Origin: Ktedonosporobacter rubrisoli
Lineage (GTDB): Bacteria > Chloroflexota > Ktedonobacteria > Ktedonobacterales > Ktedonobacteraceae
NCBI RefSeq assembly: GCF_004208415.1
Contig: NZ_CP035758.1
Span: 10,850,001 to 10,914,000 of the forward strand
Direction of reading: 5' to 3'
Length of the DNA: 64,000 nt
Shown here: positions 17,851-25,902 of the stretch, piece by piece
How positions within the stretch are numbered: position 1 is the first letter of the stretch
How the letters are laid out: every line of letters begins with the position of its first letter
Notes under the pieces: generated by a model
Database searches by the model: none
What the model was told of the DNA's origin: nothing
Seen by the model: only the letters and a program-made list of their open reading frames with translations
Program-made: the position numbers and the translations under genes

Positions 17851-19602
17851 ATGGCATCAACTACTTCAGGACAGAAAGCATCGTATATTACCCATCCGGT
17901 ACAGCAATTTTCCTGGCTGACCATTGAGCAGGGGTATTCGGCCCTCGCGCGCAGGCTGCAACAGGCCATCGAAGGCGGCATGAAGGTGCTGCTCATCGAT
18001 GGCTTTATTGGGGTTCGCTGGCAAGAATTTATCTCATGCCTGCGCAAAGAGCTGGAGAAGCAGACGCGCAAAGAAATATGCTGGCACTCGACGGAGGCTT
18101 GCTTGCGGACAACAGGGGAGATCCGCTGCATGCTGGAACCGTTTCTCACCGCTGATCCGGTTTTCGGGCGTCTCTTTCATGGAACGCTGCAAGAACTCTG
18201 GCAGCCAGAGCAGCTCGTGGCGCTACAGCACCAGGTAGAGCAAGAATCTGATGGCATCACTGTGGTCTATGGTCTGGGCGCGTCTCTTGTCACGTCCCAG
18301 GGATTTCAGGTCTACATCGATGTGCCGAAGGATCGGGGGCAGCAATTAGCTGCACAGGGCATGCTCTGTAATGTGGGCGAAAAGGAGCCAGCTCCCTTTG
18401 CAGAAATGTACAAACGCTTTTACTTTGTGGATTGGCCGATGCTCAATCGAATCAAGCGGGCGCAATTGGCGAAGATAGATCTCTTTGTCGATGGCAGCGG
18501 ACACAGCGCCCCTACGCTCGTGAGCGGTGATGCCTTTCGGCGCATACTGCACGAGTTGGCCCAACGGCCTTTTCGCGTAAAGCCCTGGTTCGCGCCCGGT
18601 CCCTGGGGGGGACAATGGATGAAGGAGCAGTTCGGCTTGCCGCCAGAGGCTCCAAATTATGCCTGGTCATTTGAACTGATTGCACCAGAAAATGGCATGT
18701 TGCTGGGCAATGCTGAACTTGCTTTTGAGTGTTCGTTTGATTATCTTTTGTGGGCCGAGACGGATGCGGTACTTGGGGTACCGGTCGCGGCTCGCTATGG
18801 AAGCTATTTCCCGATTCGTTTTGATTATCTCGACACAATGGGGGGAACAAATCTTTCCTGTCAGGTCCATCCGCGCGCCGATTATATCCGCTCCGAATTT
18901 GGCGAGCCGTTTACTCAGGACGAGACATATTATATTGTGACATGTGAAGAAGATGCCCGGGTGTACCTGGGATTGCGCGAGGATGCTCCTGTTGAGGCGT
19001 TCAAAGCTTCAGCTCTCGCAGCGCGTGATCAGCGGCAGCCTTTTGAGATTACTGATTACGTCAACAGTTTTCCGAGCAAACCACATGACCTCTTCCTCAT
19101 TCCCAGCGGCACAGTCCATTGCAGCGGAGCTAACAACCTGGTGCTGGAAATTAGTGCGACACCCTATATTTTTACATTTAAAATATATGATTATTTGCGC
19201 AGCGATCTTTCAGGCAACATGCGACACGTCCACCTGGACCATGCCTTTGCCAATCTCGATAAGACACGTACAACCAGCTGGGTCAAGGATCATCTGATCC
19301 CACAACCTGTGCTGGTGCGAGAGGGCCCGGACTGGGCTGAATACTGTATAGGGGATATTGAACAGCTCTTTTTTGCCATCCATCGCCTTGAGTTTTGTTC
19401 ACTCATTGAGGACGAGACGAATGGCAAGTTTGTGGCGCTTAATCTAGTTGAGGGACAACAGTGCGAAATTCGCAGCCAGGGCAATGAACCTGTCGAGTTG
19501 CACTTCGCTGAAAGCATCATTATTCCCGCCAGCATTGGCCACTATACCTTGCGCAATACTGGAAAGGTGCCATGCAAGCTCGTCAAAGCGTTTGTAAAAT
19601 AA
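17851..19602 (+). CDS. Class I mannose-6-phosphate isomerase-like protein with N-terminal kinase-like domain
   Basis: A 583-aa protein, about twice the length of a minimal isomerase. The C-terminal ~350 residues are a cupin-type class I phosphomannose isomerase: Gln338 and His340 in CQVHP, the Glu of DETYYIV and the His of SGTVHCSG are the expected metal ligands. The N-terminal ~200 residues (MKVLLIDGFIGVRWQEFISC and QGFQVYIDVP) look like a P-loop kinase fold, but the Walker A Lys and Ser/Thr are missing. The ATG at 17851 follows AAAGAGAA. Third gene of the GH38-ROK-isomerase operon, converting mannose-6-phosphate to fructose-6-phosphate for glycolysis (inference from family and context). Confidence 0.8.
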   Translation: MASTTSGQKASYITHPVQQFSWLTIEQGYSALARRLQQAIEGGMKVLLIDGFIGVRWQEFISCLRKELEKQTRKEICWHSTEACLRTTGEIRCMLEPFLTADPVFGRLFHGTLQELWQPEQLVALQHQVEQESDGITVVYGLGASLVTSQGFQVYIDVPKDRGQQLAAQGMLCNVGEKEPAPFAEMYKRFYFVDWPMLNRIKRAQLAKIDLFVDGSGHSAPTLVSGDAFRRILHELAQRPFRVKPWFAPGPWGGQWMKEQFGLPPEAPNYAWSFELIAPENGMLLGNAELAFECSFDYLLWAETDAVLGVPVAARYGSYFPIRFDYLDTMGGTNLSCQVHPRADYIRSEFGEPFTQDETYYIVTCEEDARVYLGLREDAPVEAFKASALAARDQRQPFEITDYVNSFPSKPHDLFLIPSGTVHCSGANNLVLEISATPYIFTFKIYDYLRSDLSGNMRHVHLDHAFANLDKTRTTSWVKDHLIPQPVLVREGPDWAEYCIGDIEQLFFAIHRLEFCSLIEDETNGKFVALNLVEGQQCEIRSQGNEPVELHFAESIIIPASIGHYTLRNTGKVPCKLVKAFVK

Positions 19603-19609
19603 CTCTGGA

Positions 19610-20083
19610 CTAACTGCTCGTGCTGCGCGTATAGTGGAGCGCTTCTTGCTGATGCTGTTTTACTTGCTGATCTACATCTTGAAGCAGGGCGATTACCACA
19701 TTTTGCTTGAGTTGGTTGAAGGTCACAAAGCTAAAGTTGTTCTTGCCCGCCCTTAATTCGCCAAGTTTCCCTTTATATTCGTTAAGAATCGGGGAACCAT
19801 TCTTCATCACTGACAGATACACAGTGATGTAGTTTTTCTGCAGAGCCAGACCAATAATCGGCCACTCTACAGCTTTGCCTGACTTGACAGTATAGTGGAA
19901 GGAGCCATAGCCAATCAACTTCATGCGCATTCCGGGCTCTCCTGCGGGCGTGCCCGGCGAGAGCCATGGCTTGAAATCAGGGAGGATCTGACGCATGAGT
20001 GCATCGATAGCCTCAAGTTCGGCTTTTCTCTTGATATCAGCGTGAAAATAGTCTTCGAGCGTATTTGCTTCTACTTTAAACAT
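19610..20083 (-). CDS. DUF1801-family protein
   Basis: A 157-aa soluble protein with the DUF1801/YdhG-like pattern: an initial helix with IDALMRQILPDF, LIGYGSFHYT, WPIIGLALQKNYITVYLSV and a C-terminal helical segment. Family members are small proteins of unclear function, some linked to iron binding. GAGAGAG precedes the ATG. It converges on the isomerase gene with only 7 nt between stops. Confidence 0.65.
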   Translation of the reverse strand: MFKVEANTLEDYFHADIKRKAELEAIDALMRQILPDFKPWLSPGTPAGEPGMRMKLIGYGSFHYTVKSGKAVEWPIIGLALQKNYITVYLSVMKNGSPILNEYKGKLGELRAGKNNFSFVTFNQLKQNVVIALLQDVDQQVKQHQQEALHYTRSTSS

Positions 20084-20721
20084 CTCTCTCGCTTTCTAGG
20101 AACACGTTTGGACGCGCTCTTACAGATATGTGAGTAAATGTTTGCGACCCAGGCTGATTTTCGCTCTAAGAGGAGCTGTTTGCGATCCTCAAGGTGTTTT
20201 CGGCAACGAAAATCCGTGCGTGTCTTTTGCCTGGATGCGAGGGTCTCTTCTTGACCGAGAGTATCATAGCAGGATATGTGCTCAAAAAACTTCTCCTATC
20301 TTGCTCCTTTTGCACTTGCCGCTTTCCATTCGCACCGTCCCAACGGCGCTGCACTTGTAACGATTCATACAAAGTGGAATGAGTGCATTATCACAGTCGA
20401 AGCCTATGTTGGCTAGACCACAGGTTCCCCCTCACAACACACTGACTTTGATCTGAACGGCTTCCGCTAAATGGATAGCTCACGAAGGTGGGTTTTCCAG
20501 GGCACGCATTCAACTCCCCTCTGTTCCACAACCTCGGGACACCCATCGGGACAAAATCGGGACTGAGCCTCATGACAGTGGGATGCCGGATCTCTTACAC
20601 TTCAAGCAGAGAGCAAGAAGCAGGTAGGAGGAGCGTTCCAATTGCTCTCTTTAGAAGCACATCGCTTAGTGTCTGCTCTTGAAATATTCACCTCTGATAG
20701 CACAAGAAAAGGAGCAACTGT
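20084..20721. other. Intergenic region with three tandem heptamers, no supported gene
   Basis: About 640 bases. Several short frames on both strands lack ribosome binding sites and recognisable products. The notable element is a set of three TCGGGAC heptamers at 20534-20540, 20546-20552 and 20557-20563 (periods 12 and 11), about 160 nt before the next gene and listed separately. Confidence 0.5.
20534..20563 (+). promoter_or_regulatory. Three tandem TCGGGAC heptamers with helical-turn spacing
   Basis: Identical heptamers separated by 5 and 4 bases, giving periods of 12 and 11. Direct repeats of this spacing are typical for regulators that bind as tandem monomers on one DNA face, such as SARP-type activators. 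Related arrays occur at 34562-34590 and, on the other strand, at 55238-55267. Confidence 0.4.
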
Positions 20722-21072
20722 ATGAAAACCTCTCGTCCTGGCGTTCTTACCGCAGCCGCTATCTTGCTGGGACTGGTCAGCCTTCTCAGTCTCGCAACTC
20801 CCATCCTCACTGGTCTACCATTGCTCGTGACAGTGATTGCGATCATCGAGGGTCTCATTGGCCTGGTCGCCGTTTACGGGCTGTGGAAAGCGAAGCGTTG
20901 GGGAATGACCAGCGCGATTATTATCTCGGCTCTCAACGCACTTTCGGCGGCTCCCGGGCTGGCCTTTCAACCAAATCTTCCCGCTCTCATCGGCGCAGGC
21001 GTGACCATTGCTTTCTCAGTACTGGTCATCATCTTGACAGTCCTACCGCCTGCACGAGCAGCCTACGTATAA
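20722..21072 (+). CDS. Small integral membrane protein of unknown function
   Basis: A 116-aa protein of about four hydrophobic segments (VLTAAAILLGLVSLL, GLPLLVTVIAIIEGLIGLVA, WGMTSAIIISALNAL, IGAGVTIAFSVLVIILTVL) with a GLWKAKRWG loop. AAAAGGAG lies upstream of the ATG. It is followed 15 nt later by another membrane protein gene, so the two are probably one operon. No function is assigned. Confidence 0.6.
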   Translation: MKTSRPGVLTAAAILLGLVSLLSLATPILTGLPLLVTVIAIIEGLIGLVAVYGLWKAKRWGMTSAIIISALNALSAAPGLAFQPNLPALIGAGVTIAFSVLVIILTVLPPARAAYV

Positions 21073-21087
21073 GGAAGGGGAACAATC

Positions 21088-21897
21088 ATGGCAGATCGAA
21101 CTAAGGCAGCCAGGCTGACAGGGCAGGAAGAAACGATCAGGGTAGGAGGGCCATCCTCTGCTGAAAGACGTTCCTACGATTTGCGTACTCTGCGGCGCAT
21201 CCTTACCGCCATCAGCATGGTTCTTGCACCGCTCGCGGTGGGTATTGTTCGCGCGACGGTTCCGCTTGCCTCTTCGTCAGATGGTCAGTCTGCCATCACA
21301 GCGGCGGCAGCCAATCTCAGCCTGGCGTTCGTCGAACTTGTGGCAGGAGTGGTTGCTTCGCTCCTCTTGCCGTTTGCCATCATGGGTTTGACCCGCCTGG
21401 TGATGCGGCGTGCTCCCATTCTTGCCTTACTGGGAGGTGGGCTGGCCCTGGTCGGGTGGGCGCAGATACCATCCTTGATGACAAGCGACGCCGTGACCTA
21501 CGAAATGGCGCGTATGGGGGCCAACTCGGCACAGTTTGCTACGCTCTGGGGGCAGTTTAATGGGAATATTGCTGTGAGTGTGCTCTTCTTTGTCTTCCTG
21601 ATTGGACATGAGCTTGGCACGCTGCTGCTCGGCATCGGACTCGCGCGGGCGCGGGTGGTGCCTCTATGGGCCGCCGTGTTCGTGATCATCGGCATTGTCC
21701 TGCATCCCGTCTCCGTTGCCGTAGACAGTCGACTCATCGATATCCTTGCCTATGGGCTGGTGACTGTTGGTTGTGTAGTTGCGGCGCGTGCCGTGCTCAT
21801 CACCCCAAATGATGCCTGGGATCTGTCCCTACTCTCTGCGTCTCAGTTGGGGAGCACCACGACCCCACCCAGAGGGGACGTAAGACAGGGCACGTGA
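21088..21897 (+). CDS. Integral membrane protein of unknown function
   Basis: A 269-aa protein with a ~40-residue polar N-terminus, then about seven hydrophobic segments, including ILTAISMVLAPLAVGIVRA and ALLGGGLALVGWA, and VLFFVFLIGHELGTLLLGIG with a His/Glu in the membrane. GGAAGGGG precedes the ATG. No family is recognised; the arrangement resembles DUF4386-like stress membrane proteins but this is uncertain. Confidence 0.6.
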   Translation: MADRTKAARLTGQEETIRVGGPSSAERRSYDLRTLRRILTAISMVLAPLAVGIVRATVPLASSSDGQSAITAAAANLSLAFVELVAGVVASLLLPFAIMGLTRLVMRRAPILALLGGGLALVGWAQIPSLMTSDAVTYEMARMGANSAQFATLWGQFNGNIAVSVLFFVFLIGHELGTLLLGIGLARARVVPLWAAVFVIIGIVLHPVSVAVDSRLIDILAYGLVTVGCVVAARAVLITPNDAWDLSLLSASQLGSTTTPPRGDVRQGT

Positions 21898-22050
21898 AAG
21901 AAGATAGGCATGATTCTGGGATTAACAACATGGTCAGTGGAAAAGCAGAGAGTACGATGGGCTAGAAGCATGTAAGGAGAGCTTAATCAGTAAGAGTGTT
22001 TTACGTAAAAGTGGCGACCAGACAGATTCTTCTAAGGAGGATGGTTTTCT

Positions 22051-22446
22051 ATGCCAGGACCAACAGGACCTAATCCAGGGATGATGGCCGCGCAAAGGGC
22101 TGCACAGCAGGCCGCCCAGCAAGCCGCGCAAAGAGCATCGATGAATGCCCAGAGAGCTGCCCAGCAAGCCGCGCAAAGAGCATCGATGAATGCCCAACAA
22201 GCCGCACAAAGGGCGTCGGTGAATGCCCAACAAGCCGCGCGAAGGGCGTCGATGAATGCCCAGGCATCGTTGAGGTCTGCGCAACAGACAACTTTTAGAA
22301 TGCCGTTGAGTACACGGCAGGCGACAAACTCTCGCAGCAATCAGACGCAACATGCTTCGAGTAACTCTGGTTTTGCTTTTGGAGCACTGATAGCGTGGAT
22401 CGTCATTATCGGTCTTATTGTTCTCATCTTGTGGTTCTTTTTCTAA
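22051..22446 (+). CDS. Ala/Gln-rich 11-residue-repeat protein with C-terminal membrane anchor
   Basis: A 131-aa protein. After a Pro/Gly-rich start (MPGPTGPNPGMM), residues ~13-72 consist of near-identical 11-residue units of the type QAAQRASMNAQ (variants RASVNAQ and ARRASMNAQ), encoded by 33-bp DNA repeats. A Ser/Asn/Gln linker follows, then one hydrophobic helix (FGALIAWIVIIGLIVLILWF) at the very end. No signal peptide. Hendecad repeats form long amphipathic helices or coiled coils, so this looks like a tail-anchored surface-binding or scaffolding helix. AAGGAGG lies ten bases upstream. Function unknown. Confidence 0.65.
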   Translation: MPGPTGPNPGMMAAQRAAQQAAQQAAQRASMNAQRAAQQAAQRASMNAQQAAQRASVNAQQAARRASMNAQASLRSAQQTTFRMPLSTRQATNSRSNQTQHASSNSGFAFGALIAWIVIIGLIVLILWFFF

Positions 22447-22447
22447 A

Positions 22448-22487
22448 TCAGCAGCGTGAAGGCGATTCCTGTAGCTCACGCTGCTGA
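22448..22487 (+). terminator. Hairpin terminator-like structure
   Basis: TCAGCAGCGTGA (22448-22459) and TCACGCTGCTGA (22476-22487) make a perfect 12-bp stem immediately after the stop codon of the 11-residue-repeat gene. The T-run is weak. Confidence 0.6.
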
Positions 22488-22748
22488 CAAGGTGCCGAAG
22501 TTGGTGCTAAACGCTAATCTAGAAACGGCTTGTGCGGCAACTTGAACGATTAGGCCATCAGGAGAGCTTTCAGCCGCTGGCTCAGGCAGGATAATACCTT
22601 GCCTGAAGCCGCGAGGAGGGTACTTTTCAATTCCGCGTTAACAGCAGGTTGGGCTACGTATGGTAAGATAGAAGCACAGCATTCGTGCGGCTGCAGACGC
22701 AGGCCGGTACAGGCGTCTTCCCAGCATCCGTGAGAAGGGAACAGCGAA
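22488..22748. other. Leader region of the sensor kinase gene
   Basis: No supported gene. A TCAGGCA/TGCCTGA inverted repeat (22582-22606) lies about 145 nt before the sensor kinase start and could be a regulatory stem or binding site. No clear promoter hexamers were identified. Confidence 0.35.
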
Positions 22749-25061
22749 ATGGACAAGCATCAGACCTTGAGAGAAGGAAACAGTGGCGAGGGGCACCTGC
22801 GTGGACCCTGCCTGCGTCTCTTGCAGTCACTCTGGCTCGTGCTCGTGCTGATTGATCTGGCGGTTCTCGTGGTGAATCTTCCAGCATACTACCATTCGCT
22901 CTTTACGCTTTGCTCCGGGCCAGTTACCAATTGCCCGGAGACTGGCCAGTTGAATGTGCAGACGTTGCCTGCGCTCCTGCATGCAGGTTTTTCCCTGAAT
23001 ACCTATGCGTTCTACGTGATTTTCCTGGATGCCCTGACGACTCTGGCGTTCTTGCTGATTGGCGCGCTGATTATCTGGCGCAGAGCGAATACCTGGATGG
23101 GCCTCTTTGTTTCGTTCCTCCTGATCGAATTTGGGTCACTGGGCCTCTCGTATGCGCATACTGATGGGTTTCCCAATGCATCTTCTAATCTGCTGCTCAG
23201 TATGCTGCAAATTGCAAGTATTGTTCCAATGCTCCTCTACTACCCGTGCCTGTCCTTTTTCTTTTCCACCTTCCCCGATGGCCGCTTCGTCCCACGCTGG
23301 TCCTGGGCGTTGATTGGTCTCTGGGCTGCCAATGCCTTCTTCTGGATTGTGCCAGCAAACACGCCTTTCAACCTTGTCAATTGGCCTCCATTTCTTGAGG
23401 CTGGCTGGCTTTCAGTGGTTTTCGCGGGGTCGGCTTGTGTGCAACTCTATCGCTTCCGGCATGTAGCCTCTCCGATCCAGCGTCAGCAGATCAAGTGGCT
23501 GCTGTATGGCTTTGTGCCAGCCATCATCATGCCGATCAGCCTCGCCCTCTATATGACGTTTGTCCCTTCGCTCAATCAGCCTGGCGCCTATTTGGTCAAT
23601 ACGCCCAACTCATTTTTACTGATTATCACCATCCCTCTCTATCGCTTCTGGTATCTGCCTGTACCATTTTGTATTGGCATTGCGCTGCTGCGCTATCGGC
23701 TCTGGGACATCGATCTCATCATCAATCGCTCGCTGGTATATGGTGCGCTTTCGGCTAGTGTGATCGGTATGTATGTGCTGGTGGTCGTCTACCTGGGAAC
23801 CTTGCTACACACGGAGAACAATCCTGCTATTTCGCTCATTGCGACCAGTATTGTGGCTGTGCTTTTTCTGCCCCTACGCACCCTGTTGCAACGCGTGGTC
23901 AATCGCCTGATGTATGGTGAGCGCGATGATCCCTATGCGGTGCTTGCTCGTCTGGGGAGCCGCCTGGAAGCGGCCTTGGTGCCAGAGAAGGTGTTGCCAA
24001 CGATTGTGGAAACTGTGGCTCAGACGCTCAGATTACCCTACGTGTCAATTACGCTGCTGGCTTCCCCACCAGTGCTGGAAACGACCGCCGGACCTGTACT
24101 ACCTCAGGGGCGAACCTCGAATGAGGAGCCTGAAATTGTTGCCGCTTACGGATCGCCTTCCCCCACTCCCTTGCAGGTGCCGCTCGTCTACCAGGCAGAG
24201 ACGATTGGCTATCTGCTCCTGGCTGCTCGTGCAGGGGAAATCTTTGGGAAGGCCGATCTGCGTTTAGTGAGCGATCTGGCGCGGCAGGCAGGCGTCGCGG
24301 TGTATGCAGTGCGGCTGACCTCCCACTTGCAGCATCTGACTGAGAGCCTCCAGCAAGCTAGAGAGCATCTGGTGAGTGCACGTGAAGAAGAGCGCCGCCG
24401 CTTGCGCCGGGATTTGCACGATGGTCTGGGGCCAACTCTGGCCAGCCTGACGTTCCAGGTGGATGCCGCGCGCAACCTGTTGACTCAGGATAGCGCGCGC
24501 GCGGAGGCGCTTCTGATGGCAGTCAGACAGCAGACTCAGGAAGCAATCACCGATATTCGCCGCCTGGTCTACAACTTGCGCCCTCCGGCCCTTGATGAGT
24601 TAGGCTTATGTGCAGCCTTGCGTGAACAGGCTGCACAGTCTCATTACCAGGGCTACGAGGTCATCTGCGACCTGCCCGCGTCTCTTCCGCCATTATCGGC
24701 TGCCATCGAAGTAGCGGTGTATCGCATCGTGCAGGAGGCCCTTACCAACGTGGGGCGCCATTCCGGGGCGCGGAAGTCATGGCTATGTCTTTCTCTCAAC
24801 GCTCAGACCCTGGATCTGGAGATCAGCGATGATGGACAGGGCATCCCGGCTACCCATCGGATTGGCGTGGGGCTGCGCGCCATGTACGAGCGTGCCAGCG
24901 AATTAGGGGGAACCTGTATGATTACCCCGCGTTCCTCTGGGGGAACCACTGTCCATGTCAGTTTCCCCTTGAACACGGTAAAAGGTGAGCCGTCCATGTC
25001 AGTACAGCAGACAGCAAGCATCGAAGCTCCCGGCGAGAGTTCGCTGCTTTCGAAGGAATGA
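22749..25061 (+). CDS. Membrane sensor histidine kinase, NarL/HisKA_3 type
   Basis: A 770-aa kinase. The N-terminal ~340 residues carry about eight membrane helices, ending LRYRLWDIDLIINRSLVYG as in other large membrane kinases of this group. Residues ~390-530 form a GAF-like domain, followed by a coiled coil. The HisKA_3 dimerisation helix is EEERRRLRRDLHDGLGPTLA, with phospho-acceptor His557. The HATPase_c domain has EALTNVGRHSGA (N box), LEISDDGQGI (G1) and GVGLRAMYERA (G2). AGAAGGGA lies nine bases before the ATG. The cognate response regulator follows after 9 nt. The stimulus is unknown. Confidence 0.9.
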   Translation: MDKHQTLREGNSGEGHLRGPCLRLLQSLWLVLVLIDLAVLVVNLPAYYHSLFTLCSGPVTNCPETGQLNVQTLPALLHAGFSLNTYAFYVIFLDALTTLAFLLIGALIIWRRANTWMGLFVSFLLIEFGSLGLSYAHTDGFPNASSNLLLSMLQIASIVPMLLYYPCLSFFFSTFPDGRFVPRWSWALIGLWAANAFFWIVPANTPFNLVNWPPFLEAGWLSVVFAGSACVQLYRFRHVASPIQRQQIKWLLYGFVPAIIMPISLALYMTFVPSLNQPGAYLVNTPNSFLLIITIPLYRFWYLPVPFCIGIALLRYRLWDIDLIINRSLVYGALSASVIGMYVLVVVYLGTLLHTENNPAISLIATSIVAVLFLPLRTLLQRVVNRLMYGERDDPYAVLARLGSRLEAALVPEKVLPTIVETVAQTLRLPYVSITLLASPPVLETTAGPVLPQGRTSNEEPEIVAAYGSPSPTPLQVPLVYQAETIGYLLLAARAGEIFGKADLRLVSDLARQAGVAVYAVRLTSHLQHLTESLQQAREHLVSAREEERRRLRRDLHDGLGPTLASLTFQVDAARNLLTQDSARAEALLMAVRQQTQEAITDIRRLVYNLRPPALDELGLCAALREQAAQSHYQGYEVICDLPASLPPLSAAIEVAVYRIVQEALTNVGRHSGARKSWLCLSLNAQTLDLEISDDGQGIPATHRIGVGLRAMYERASELGGTCMITPRSSGGTTVHVSFPLNTVKGEPSMSVQQTASIEAPGESSLLSKE

Positions 25062-25070
25062 GGAGGAAAC

Positions 25071-25745
25071 ATGGATTCGATTCGTGTTCTGATTGCCGAT
25101 GACCATCCCCTCTTCCGGGGCGGTTTGCGCGCCTTGCTGGAGTCAGTCCCGGATATGCAGGTTATCGGTGAGGCTGCGACCGGGGACGAAGGAGTATCCT
25201 TGGCCCGGTCTTTGCAGCCCGATGTCATCTTGATGGATATCAAAATGCCAGGGATCAACGGGATTGAGGCGACCCGCCGTATCCTGAATACCAGTCCCCA
25301 TATTCACATCCTGATCATGACGATGTTTGAGGATGACGACTCGATCTTTGCCGCCATCCGTGCAGGAGCGCGCGGCTACCTGCTCAAAGGAGCCGTGCAG
25401 GAGGAGACGCTGCGGGCTATTCGTGCGGTCAGTCACGGAGAGGCCATCTTTGGTCCGGCCATTGCCGAACGCCTGATGCACTACTTCGGCAGTACACGTC
25501 CAACCGCCAAGCGTGGCCCTGCACAGTTCTTTCCCGAACTGACAGAGCGCGAATATGAGATCCTCACGTTCATTGCTCAGCGCAAGTCCAATGCCGACAT
25601 CGCCGCTCGCCTCGTCTTGAGTCCTAAGACCGTACGCAACCATGTCTCCAATATCCTCTCAAAGCTCCAGGTTGCCGACCGAACTGAGGCGATGCATGCT
25701 GCGTGGACGGCTGGTTTGGGACAGAGAGAGTATGAAGAGGGATGA
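25071..25745 (+). CDS. NarL/FixJ-family response regulator
   Basis: A 224-aa two-domain regulator. The receiver has the acidic pair D10/D11, phospho-acceptor Asp56 in VILMDIKMP and the conserved Lys in YLLKGAV. The C-terminal LuxR-type HTH contains LTEREYEILTFIAQRKSNAD, then SPKTVRNHVSNILSKL. GAGGAGG precedes the ATG. Encoded directly after the HisKA_3 kinase and presumably phosphorylated by it. Confidence 0.92.
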   Translation: MDSIRVLIADDHPLFRGGLRALLESVPDMQVIGEAATGDEGVSLARSLQPDVILMDIKMPGINGIEATRRILNTSPHIHILIMTMFEDDDSIFAAIRAGARGYLLKGAVQEETLRAIRAVSHGEAIFGPAIAERLMHYFGSTRPTAKRGPAQFFPELTEREYEILTFIAQRKSNADIAARLVLSPKTVRNHVSNILSKLQVADRTEAMHAAWTAGLGQREYEEG

Positions 25746-25799
25746 GCCATGCCCAAATCCCTCACGCGTTCCAGCACGACCAGATTCCAGTAGAAGCGG

Positions 25800-25889
25800 A
25801 TCAAGGTTAGATCCTTGATAAGGAACACGCAGCGCTCCTGTCTAGCAACCTAAGACGGTGGTGCATGGAGAAAATCGTACCCGTACGAT
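25800..25889. terminator. Two hairpins between convergent genes
   Basis: ATCAAGG/CCTTGAT (25800-25819) and ATCGTAC/GTACGAT (25874-25889) lie between the response regulator (plus) and the Ycf48-like gene (minus). Both are perfect 7-bp stems and probably end transcription from the two sides. Confidence 0.45.
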
Positions 25890-25902
25890 GAAGTTAGATT
25901 AT

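Noticed and set aside
22090..22262. Regularly spaced repeats that could suggest a CRISPR-like array
   Set aside because: The 33-bp units are contiguous, in frame and encode the 11-residue protein repeats; there are no unique spacers.
22032..22479. Long antisense frames over the 11-residue-repeat gene
   Set aside because: They are shadows of the repetitive Ala/Gln codons (Cys/Ala-rich or Leu/Arg-rich), with no ribosome binding site.
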